The notes beneath the pieces were generated by a model, which ran no database searches, was not told where the DNA came from, and saw nothing but the letters and a program-made list of their open reading frames with translations. From Streptomyces dysideae (lineage in GTDB: Bacteria > Actinomycetota > Actinomycetes > Streptomycetales > Streptomycetaceae), in contig NZ_KQ949117.1 of the NCBI RefSeq assembly GCF_001514305.1, positions 20,754 through 84,753 of the forward strand: a DNA stretch of 64,000 nt, read 5' to 3'. Shown here in pieces: positions 57,560 to 64,000 of the stretch (within the stretch, counting starts at the first letter, position 1; every line of letters begins with the position of its first letter). Position numbers and translations under genes: made by a program.

Positions 57560-58993
57560 CTACCGCAGTGTCACCTGGCCCAGCCTCGCGGCCCCGGCCC
57601 CCGACAGGCCGGAGGAGCCCGGGCCGAAGCTGAGCGCGTTCGACGTGGTCACCCCGGACGCCGAGCCGCGCAGGCTCCAGACGGCGCCGGCCCCCTCGTT
57701 CTCGCCGTCGGCGCCGACGGCGAGGTCGGCCCTGCCGTCGCCGTTGAGGTCGGACAGGCGGACCGACGCGCCGAAGCGGTCGGTGGCCTCGGCGGTGCCG
57801 GGGACGCCGGCCGTGTCCTGGGTGAACGACTGGGCGCCGGTACTGGCCAGGCCGGTGGCCGAGCCGCGCAGTACGGTGACCATGCCGGCCAGGTTCAGGG
57901 AGCCGAGGTCCTCGAAGTACGCGCCGACGGCCAGGTCGGCGTAGCCGTCGCCGTTGACGTCGCCGAGGGCGAGGGCGTTGCCGAACCAGTCGGTCGGCTC
58001 CTCCGCGCCCGGCACTCCGGGGCTGTCCTGGGTGATGGTCTGGTGGGCCTGGGTGCGCACGCCGGACGCGCTGCCGAGCCAGAGGCTGACCGAGCCGCCG
58101 TCGCCCTCGTGGGCCGAGTCCGGGGGGCCGGCGGTGACGATGTCGTCGTAGCCGTCGCCGTTGACGTCGCCGGCGGACGCCAGCTCCCAGGCGTCGCTCT
58201 TCAGGAAGGTCTGGTAGGTGAGGCCGGAGGCGGAGCCCAGATAGACGAAGGTGCCGTCCTCGTACGTCCCGTCCTGCTGGCCGCTGATGACCAGGTCCGC
58301 GTAGCCGTCGCCGTTGACGTCGCCGTTGTCGAGGTTCTCGGCGCCGTAGAGGCCGCCCGCCGGGTAGAGGTCGGTGGCGAGCTCGTAGCGGGACGCGGCG
58401 CCGTTCGTCTTGGTGAAGCCGCCCTGGTGGATCCAGATGTCCTTGCCCGTGCTGCCGACGGCGAGGTCGGCGTCGCCGTCCCCGTCGAAGTCGTCGATGG
58501 CGAGCGACTTGCCGTACTCGTCGTGGGCGGAGACGGCCGGGTCGGGGACGCCCTTGCCGCCGGACAGGCCGCTCGCGGAGCCCCAGACGATGATGGCGGT
58601 GCCGCCGTCGGCGTCGCCGTCGACGTCCTCCTGCTCGGCGCCGACCACGAGGTCGGCGTACCCGTCGTTGTTGAGGTCGCCGGAGGCGAGGGACGAGCCG
58701 AACTTGTCCTCCTGCTCGGCCACGCCGGGGATGCCGCTGGTGTTCTGGGTGATCGTCGTACGGCGGGAGGCGCTGATGCCGGACGCCGAGCCGTAGGTGA
58801 CGACCACGGCGCCCGCGCCCGGCTTGCCGTCGACCGTGGCGTAGGGCGCGGCGGTCACCAGGTCGCGGTAGCCGTCGCCGTTGAAGTCGTCGGCGTACTC
58901 GGCGGGCGCCGCCGTGGCGGTGAACGTGAGCAGGCCGCCGGTCAGCGCGGCGGCCGTGGCCGTCGCGAAGGCGAGTCGTAAGGGCTTGTGCAT
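57560..58993 (-). CDS. Secreted FG-GAP repeat protein 1
   Basis: 477 residues from ATG 58993, with GGGAGG upstream. Signal peptide MHKPLRLAFATATAAALTGG ending APAEYA. Seven or so propeller blades each carry a Ca-binding DxNxDGxxD loop and an FG-GAP motif (DFNGDGYRDLVTAAPYA, DLNNDGYADLVVGA, DVNGDGYADLVISG, DLNGDGRADLAVGADGENEG). Integrin-alpha-like beta propeller; extracellular. No protease or esterase motif is visible. Member of a four-gene family in tandem. Confidence 0.9.
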   Translation of the reverse strand: MHKPLRLAFATATAAALTGGLLTFTATAAPAEYADDFNGDGYRDLVTAAPYATVDGKPGAGAVVVTYGSASGISASRRTTITQNTSGIPGVAEQEDKFGSSLASGDLNNDGYADLVVGAEQEDVDGDADGGTAIIVWGSASGLSGGKGVPDPAVSAHDEYGKSLAIDDFDGDGDADLAVGSTGKDIWIHQGGFTKTNGAASRYELATDLYPAGGLYGAENLDNGDVNGDGYADLVISGQQDGTYEDGTFVYLGSASGLTYQTFLKSDAWELASAGDVNGDGYDDIVTAGPPDSAHEGDGGSVSLWLGSASGVRTQAHQTITQDSPGVPGAEEPTDWFGNALALGDVNGDGYADLAVGAYFEDLGSLNLAGMVTVLRGSATGLASTGAQSFTQDTAGVPGTAEATDRFGASVRLSDLNGDGRADLAVGADGENEGAGAVWSLRGSASGVTTSNALSFGPGSSGLSGAGAARLGQVTLR

Positions 58994-59033
58994 GTGATTC
59001 CTCCCGTTTTCCGTTGGTGTTGCCGTACGGCGG

Positions 59034-60437
59034 TCAGCCGCCCAGCGTCGTCCCGTAGCCGGGGCTGCCCGCCGTGGACACCCCCGTGGACGACGGGCCG
59101 AAGATCGTCGCGCCCGTGGTCGTGAGGCCGGTGGACGTGGTGCGCAGGGACCAGGCCGCGCCGTCGCCGCCGTTCTCGCCGGGGGCCGAGACCGCGAGCC
59201 AGGCGCGGTCGGCGATCTCGACTCGGCCGCCGAAGCGGTCGCCCGTCTCGGAGACGCCGGGGACGCCCGCGGTGTTCTGCGTGAACGACTGGACGCCGGT
59301 GGTCTTCAGGCCGGTGGCCGAGCCGAACAGGACGGTGATCATGCCCGTGTCGGTGTTCTCGCCGGGGGTGCCGATCGCCAGGTCCGCGTGGCCGTCGCCG
59401 TTGAGGTCGCCCAGGGAGACCGAGCCGCCGAAGCGGTCGCCGGTCTCGGACGCGCCCGGGACGCCGGCCGTGTTCTGGGTGAGGACGAGCGGGGTGCGGG
59501 TGGTGTCGGGGCCGTCGGGACCGCCGTAGACGACCGTGACCTTGCCGCCCTTCGCGCCCGCCGGGTCGGCGGAGGGCTCGCGGTGGTTGCCGACCGCGAT
59601 GTCCGCGTGGCCGTCGCCGTCGATGTCGCCGACGGAGGACGCGTAGCCGCCGGGCAGCTTCCGCAGCCAGTCCATGTAGTTGCTGATGCGGCCGTCGGCC
59701 ACGGCTGTGACCGCGTCGTCGCTGTTCAGCGCGCGGCTGTGCAGGATCAGGCTGTCGAGGCCCTCGCCGGTGACGTCTCCGGAGGAGAGGTGCTCGACGC
59801 CGTACGCGCCGTTCCACCAGCCGTTGCCGGAGCCCTCACTGCCGTTGAACGCACCGGTCTTCGTGAACGGCCCGTCGGTGGTGGTGAGGACGATCGAGCC
59901 CGTGGAGCCGACGGCGACGTCCGGGTCGCCGTCGCCGTCGAAGTCGCCCGCGGCCAGGGCCTTGCCGTAGCGGTCGTAGTCGGTGCGGAAGGGATCGGTG
60001 AAGGTGCGCGCCCCGGACAGGCCGGACGCCGAGCCCCAGACGACCGTCACCATGCCGGCGTTGGTGTCGCCGCTGAGGTCCTCGCCGGGCGCGCCGATCA
60101 GCAGGTCCGCGTAGCCGTCGGTGTTCAGGTCGGCGGAGGCGACGGCCGTACCGAACGCGTCGTCGGCCTCGGCCGTGCCGGGGACACCGGTGGTGTTCTG
60201 GGTGATCAGCGTGTACGTCGAGCTCTTCAGGCCGCTCGTGCTGCCGTACACCACCGACACCGCGCCCGCCTTCGCCTTGCCGCCGACCGTGGCGCCCGGG
60301 GCGCCGATCGCGAGGTCGGCGCGGCCGTCGCCGTTGAAGTCGTACGGGGCTGCGGCGGTGGCCGCGTGGGCGGCCGGGGCGGACAGCGCGAGCGGGGTCA
60401 GGGCGGCGGTGAGGAGGACGCCGGTGCGGAAGCGCAT
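59034..60437 (-). CDS. Secreted FG-GAP repeat protein 2
   Basis: 467 residues from ATG 60437, with ACAGGAA upstream. Signal peptide MRFRTGVLLTAALTPLALSA ending AHAA. Repeated calcium loops: YDFNGDGRADLAIGAPGATV, DLNTDGYADLLIGAPGEDLS, DIDGDGHADIAVGNH, DLNGDGHADLAIGTPGENTD. One blade region is replaced by EHLSSGDVTGEGLDSLILHS. Close relative of its neighbours; the same order of blades suggests repeated gene duplication. Function unknown. Confidence 0.9.
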   Translation of the reverse strand: MRFRTGVLLTAALTPLALSAPAAHAATAAAPYDFNGDGRADLAIGAPGATVGGKAKAGAVSVVYGSTSGLKSSTYTLITQNTTGVPGTAEADDAFGTAVASADLNTDGYADLLIGAPGEDLSGDTNAGMVTVVWGSASGLSGARTFTDPFRTDYDRYGKALAAGDFDGDGDPDVAVGSTGSIVLTTTDGPFTKTGAFNGSEGSGNGWWNGAYGVEHLSSGDVTGEGLDSLILHSRALNSDDAVTAVADGRISNYMDWLRKLPGGYASSVGDIDGDGHADIAVGNHREPSADPAGAKGGKVTVVYGGPDGPDTTRTPLVLTQNTAGVPGASETGDRFGGSVSLGDLNGDGHADLAIGTPGENTDTGMITVLFGSATGLKTTGVQSFTQNTAGVPGVSETGDRFGGRVEIADRAWLAVSAPGENGGDGAAWSLRTTSTGLTTTGATIFGPSSTGVSTAGSPGYGTTLGG

Positions 60438-60472
60438 GGGTGTTCCTGTCCGGTGCGTGCGTTGACGGTGGG

Positions 60473-61885
60473 TCACTGGGCGATGGCCTCACCGACGTTG
60501 GCCGGGCCCTTGAGCGAGAGGCCGACCGCGGTGACTCCGGTCGCTCCCGAGGTGGTGATGCCGGAGGCGGTGCCGCGCAGGGTCCACAGGCCGCCGACGC
60601 CGTTCTCGCCGCCGACGCCGATGACGAGTTCGGCCCTGCCGTCCTTGGTCAGGTCGGTCAGCCGGACGGCGGAGCCGAAGGAGTCCTGGGACTCGGCGGT
60701 GCCGGGCACGCCGGAGGTGTCCTGGGTGTACCCCTTGGCGCCGGTGGTGGTCAGGCCGGAGGCCGAGCCGAACAGGACGGTCACCATGCCCGCGTCCCTC
60801 TTCGTACCGAGGTCCTCGCCGCGCGCGCCGACCGCGACGTCGGCGTACCCGTCGCCGTTGATGTCGCCGGTGGTCACGGCCGAGCCGAAGTGGTCGCCGG
60901 TCTCGCCCCCACCGGGCACGCCCGCCGTGTCCTGGTGGACGACGGTCGGGGTCTGCGCGGGGTCGGGGCCGGTCGGGCCGCCGTACCAGACGGTGATCTG
61001 GCCGCCCTTGTGGCCGTTGACGGAGTTGCCGTCGGCCGGGTCGCCGGAGTCGCCGAGCACGAGGTCGCCGTAGCCGTCGCCGTTGATGTCGGCGATGGAG
61101 CCCGCGAAGCCGTCGGCGTTCGGCAGTTCGGCCCGCGTGTACCCGGTGCCGGTCCAGCGGAAGTAGTCGACCTGCCCGGCGGAGTCACCGGTCACGCCGA
61201 ACGGGTAGACGCGCTCGGCGGCGCCGTCGCCGGTCAGGTCGCCCGCGGTCACGTCGAACGTCGAGCCGAGCACGCCGATGGTGGTGTGGCTGGTGGGGCC
61301 GCTCGTACGGCTGAAGGGACCGTTGTAGATGCGGGTGCGGTTCTGGCCGGTGAGCGTCACGTCGTTGTCGCCGTCGCCGTCGAAGTCGCCGATCGCGACG
61401 CCGGAGGCGAAGCCGCCCCACTCGGCGAGGTCGGACGGCTGGGGCAGGCCCTTGCCGCCGGACAGGCCGGACTTGCCGCCCCAGATGACCGTGGCCGCGC
61501 CGACGCCGTCCCGGTCGCCGATGGACTCGTGCGGGGCGCCCACGACGAGGTCGGAGTAGCCGTCGCGGTCCAGGTCGCCGGCGGCCAGGCTGGCGCCGAA
61601 CAGGTCGCCCCACTCGGCGGCGCCCGGAACGCCGGTGGAGTTCTGGGTGATCACGGTCTTCCGGGTGGCCGAGATCCCGGACGAGGAGCCGTACATCACG
61701 ACGACGGCCCCGGCGGCCTGCTGGGAGCCGACCGTCGCGCCCGCGGCGCCGATCGCGATGTCGCGGTAGCCGTCGCCGTTGAAGTCGCCGGACAGGCCGG
61801 TGGCGGCGGAGGCGGTGCCGGCGGGCAGGGCGGTGAGCAGGCCGGTGGTGAGAGTGGCGGCCAGGAGGAGGGTGCGCTTGCGCAA
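60473..61885 (-). CDS. Secreted FG-GAP repeat protein 3
   Basis: 470 residues from TTG 61885, with CTGGAG 8 bp upstream. Signal peptide starts with RKRTLLLAATLTTGLLTALP and ends ASAA. Blades include DFNGDGYRDIAIGAAGATVG, DLDRDGYSDLVVGAPHESIG, DINGDGYGDLVLGDSGD and DINGDGYADVAVGARGEDLG. The TTG start is unusual but supported by the signal peptide. The 35-bp gap to the next gene suggests co-transcription. Confidence 0.88.
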   Translation of the reverse strand: MRKRTLLLAATLTTGLLTALPAGTASAATGLSGDFNGDGYRDIAIGAAGATVGSQQAAGAVVVMYGSSSGISATRKTVITQNSTGVPGAAEWGDLFGASLAAGDLDRDGYSDLVVGAPHESIGDRDGVGAATVIWGGKSGLSGGKGLPQPSDLAEWGGFASGVAIGDFDGDGDNDVTLTGQNRTRIYNGPFSRTSGPTSHTTIGVLGSTFDVTAGDLTGDGAAERVYPFGVTGDSAGQVDYFRWTGTGYTRAELPNADGFAGSIADINGDGYGDLVLGDSGDPADGNSVNGHKGGQITVWYGGPTGPDPAQTPTVVHQDTAGVPGGGETGDHFGSAVTTGDINGDGYADVAVGARGEDLGTKRDAGMVTVLFGSASGLTTTGAKGYTQDTSGVPGTAESQDSFGSAVRLTDLTKDGRAELVIGVGGENGVGGLWTLRGTASGITTSGATGVTAVGLSLKGPANVGEAIAQ

Positions 61886-61961
61886 GACGGGCTCCAGGGG
61901 GAAGCCGGGCCCGTCTGGGGGGACGGGCCCGGCGTGCGGCGGGAGTGGTGGGGCGGAGGGG

Positions 61962-63455
61962 TCAGTTCGCGAACAGGGCGCCGAACTCCGGGGAGCCGGT
62001 CGTCGAGACGCCCGAGGTGCTCGGGGAGACGGTGCGCGAGCCGGACGTGGTGATCTTCGTGCCGTTGGAGGGCAGGTAGGTCACACCGCCGTTGCCGCCG
62101 TTCTCGTACGAGCCGATGAGCAGGTCGGCCTTGCCGTCGCCGGTGACGTCGTCGAGCTTGACGTCGGCGCCGAAGAGGTCGTTCTTCTCGTTGTTGCCCG
62201 GGACGCCCGCGGTGCTCTGGGCGAGGCCCTGCATACCGGAGGAGGTGTTGACGCCGGACGCGGAGCCGTACAGGACGGTGACCATGCCGGTGTTCGTGAT
62301 GCCGTTGATGTCCTCGTTCGGGGTGGAGACGACCACGTCCTGGTAGCCGTCGCCGTTGATGTCGCCCAGGTCGAGGTCCCAGCCGAAGCCGTCGTCGGTC
62401 TCCGAGGTGCCGGGGACGTTGCCGGTGTTCTGGGTGATGCCGGTGGTGGAAGCGGGGCCGGAGGCGGAACCGTAGGTGATGTTCACCTTGCCGCCCTTGG
62501 CCGCATCCGGGATGGTCGTGCCGTCGCCGGTGGTGGCGTTCCAGGCCGCGCCGGTGACGATGTCGCCGTAGCCGTCGCCGTTGATGTCGCCGATGCCGGT
62601 GACGATGCCTGGCTTGAGGGCCTGGGCGGAGGCGGCGCTCAGGCCGCTCGCGGTGCCGGGCACGTAGTAGTTGGTGTTCCAGCCCTGCTCGGTCTGGGTC
62701 TCGTATCCGTCGACGATCAGATCGCTGCGGCCGTCGCCGTTCACGTCGCCGGCGGTCAGGTACAGCGGGCCGTACGGGAAGCTGTTGGTGCCGGACTGGA
62801 TCGGGGGCTTGACGGTGTAGCGGCCGCCCGGGGTGCCGGAGGTGGTGAAGCCGCCCTTGTAGACGTGGATCGTGCTGCTGGAGGTGCCGACGGCCAGGTC
62901 GGCCTTGCCGTCGCCGTCGAAGTCGCCCGCGGCCAGGTTCTTGCCCCAGAAGTCGTGCGAGGAGCGCGCCGGGTCCGGGACGTCGCTGCTCTTGCCGGTG
63001 AGGCCGCTCGCGGAGCCCCACAGGATGGCGAGGCCGCCGCCGTTGGTGTCGTCGCCGACCTTCTCCCACGGGGAGGCCACGGCGAGGTCGTCGTAGCCGT
63101 CGCCGTTGAAGTCGGCGTACGCGATCTCACCGCCGAACCCGTCGCCCGCCTCGGCGGTGCCGGGGACGCCGGTGGTGTTCTGGCTGATCGTCGAGCGCTT
63201 CGCGGACGATACGCCGGTGGCGGAGCCGTACAGCGCGACGATCTGGCCGGCGCCTTCGCGGCCGTTCACATAGGCGCTGTGCGCGGAGACGGCCACGTCG
63301 CCGATGCCGTCGCCGTTGAAGTCGGCCTGCGGGACGTGGGTGGAGTCGGCGGCGGTCGCGGACCCGGCCGTGACCGAGAGCAGACCGCCGGCCAGGGCGG
63401 CAGCGGCGGCCGTCGCGAGGGCGAGGCGCAGACGCCGGTGATGGTGCTGATGCAT
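61962..63455 (-). CDS. Secreted FG-GAP repeat protein 4
   Basis: 497 residues from ATG 63455, with CAGGAGAA upstream. A His-rich start (MHQHHHRRLRL) precedes a signal peptide ending ATAADS. Blades: DFNGDGIGDVAVSAHSAYVN, DFNGDGYDDLAVASPWEKVG, DVNGDGRSDLIVDGY, DINGDGYQDVVVSTPNEDIN. First gene of the tandem set when read in the direction of transcription. Function unknown; extracellular calcium-binding propeller. Confidence 0.9.
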   Translation of the reverse strand: MHQHHHRRLRLALATAAAAALAGGLLSVTAGSATAADSTHVPQADFNGDGIGDVAVSAHSAYVNGREGAGQIVALYGSATGVSSAKRSTISQNTTGVPGTAEAGDGFGGEIAYADFNGDGYDDLAVASPWEKVGDDTNGGGLAILWGSASGLTGKSSDVPDPARSSHDFWGKNLAAGDFDGDGKADLAVGTSSSTIHVYKGGFTTSGTPGGRYTVKPPIQSGTNSFPYGPLYLTAGDVNGDGRSDLIVDGYETQTEQGWNTNYYVPGTASGLSAASAQALKPGIVTGIGDINGDGYGDIVTGAAWNATTGDGTTIPDAAKGGKVNITYGSASGPASTTGITQNTGNVPGTSETDDGFGWDLDLGDINGDGYQDVVVSTPNEDINGITNTGMVTVLYGSASGVNTSSGMQGLAQSTAGVPGNNEKNDLFGADVKLDDVTGDGKADLLIGSYENGGNGGVTYLPSNGTKITTSGSRTVSPSTSGVSTTGSPEFGALFAN

Positions 63456-63633
63456 GCGGGGTTCTCCTGCGGCATGCGGGGATGCCTGGCGGGCATCCGC
63501 AGACGATGGGGTGCGACCGTCCGTGTTCGCCCGGAGTTGGTCCTGGGTTCACGGAGTGGTCGGCGATCAGGAGACCTGCGATGGGGCTCAAGGGTTGCAC
63601 GTGAGTTCGGTAAATCTTTGAACTTCCTGAGGC

Positions 63634-64000
63634 TCATCGCGGCTTGGCGTCCAGTTCGCACCAGATGTACTTTCCGCGGCCGCCTCGGGGGCCGTCGACC
63701 TGGAACCAGCCCCAGTCGTCGGCGTAGCTCTTGATGAGCTGGAGGCCCCGGCCGGCTTCGTCATCTGCGGGGGCTTCGGTGGTGGGCGGTGTGGGGTCCG
63801 TGTCCCAGGCGCCGAGGCGGAAGGAGCGGCCGGACTGGCGGAGCTTCAGGGCGGCGGGGCCGGTGGTGTGTCTGATGGCGTTGCCGAGGAGTTCGGAGGC
63901 GAGGAGCTGGGCGGGTTCGATGAGGGTGGGGAGGTGGTGGGTGGTGAGGATGTCGGCGAGGGTGCGGCGGGAGATGGCTACGGATCGGGGGTCGTGGGGG
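63634..64000 (-). CDS. HATPase-domain regulatory protein (5' end outside window)
   Basis: The last 121 codons are visible, ending DAKPR and TGA at 63634. PAQLLASELLGNAIRHTTGP is the N box, SGRSFRLGAWDTDPTPPTTE leads to DDEAGRGLQLIKSYADDWGW (G boxes), and GPRGGRGKYIWCELD closes the fold. Typical of the many RsbW-like ATP-binding proteins of Streptomyces. Partner unknown. Confidence 0.85.
   Translation of the reverse strand, partial: PHDPRSVAISRRTLADILTTHHLPTLIEPAQLLASELLGNAIRHTTGPAALKLRQSGRSFRLGAWDTDPTPPTTEAPADDEAGRGLQLIKSYADDWGWFQVDGPRGGRGKYIWCELDAKPR

Noticed and set aside
57521..58981. Long plus-strand open frames opposite the FG-GAP genes (also 59388-62053 and 61779-63734)
   Set aside because: Antisense shadows of repeat-rich GC-biased genes; Val/Gly/Ala/Arg-rich, without domains.
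57560..63455. Periodic repeats that might suggest a CRISPR array
   Set aside because: Repeats are degenerate coding repeats for DxNxDGxxD loops, in frame and spaced like propeller blades. No CRISPR array or cas gene was seen anywhere.

Overview
The window reads as a Streptomyces chromosome (or a very close actinomycete). Third-codon GC is extreme. There are twin-arginine and Sec secreted glycosidases with beta-trefoil or arabinose-binding modules, a class E sortase LAETG protein, many FG-GAP secreted proteins, GTG and TTG starts, ATGA/GTGA gene overlaps, and an AICE-type integrative element in a tRNA gene.

Layout. 1-1024 is the 5' part of a secreted GH74 xyloglucanase. About 1.3-7 kb is a graveyard of truncated genes (arsR, arsO, pstS, a phytase-like end, an MFS transporter, an IS5 transposase, vapC, an M20 peptidase) around an intact DinB-fold gene and an intact LAETG cell-wall protein. 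7.0-9.5 kb holds a three-gene YeeE/YedE sulfur-transport operon and a vapBC pair. 9.9-18.6 kb carries an RNase J gene, a two-domain ABM protein, a MerR gene translationally coupled to release factor 3, a zinc-ribbon protein, and a MerR/SulP pair. 19.5-20.2 kb is a second vapBC, followed by a dead copper P-type ATPase.

21-31 kb is an L-fucose locus: a secreted GH29 fucosidase, then (on the same strand) an SDR, an aldo/keto reductase and a lactonase, followed by decayed lutA/lutB. This fits oxidative fucose breakdown to pyruvate and L-lactate. The 5' end of the fucosidase gene is duplicated in inverted orientation 5 kb away, enclosing two SnoaL-like genes, an HxlR regulator and a DJ-1/PfpI protein. 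31-35.7 kb has a broken beta-helix polysaccharide-active protein, a relaxase remnant and an ArsR chimera. 35.9-39.1 kb is an intact arsenic locus (trxA, trxB, arsC divergent from arsR, acr3). It is followed by a third TA pair and a GH43 arabinan-active enzyme.

42.8-53.9 kb is an integrative element bounded by a 49-bp direct repeat of the 3' part of tRNA-Gly(CCC). It carries a DndB-like gene beside a tRNA-Ser 3' fragment, an XRE/ImmA switch, a PIN-like gene next to two very long hairpins, a DUF1152 gene, two GntR regulators with visible operators, a SCO3933-family gene, and an ORF in which the N-terminus of an AICE FtsK/Tra translocase is fused in frame to the integrase. The rest of tra, and any rep and xis, are absent, so this looks like an internal-deletion derivative. 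A decayed second integrase abuts the left repeat, suggesting tandem elements in the same tRNA gene.

54-64 kb looks like conserved chromosome: dcd, a phosphoribosyltransferase, a secreted protein, a Yip1 membrane protein, four tandem FG-GAP secreted proteins and the end of an HATPase anti-sigma-like gene. All calls are made by reading the sequence. No database search was run.
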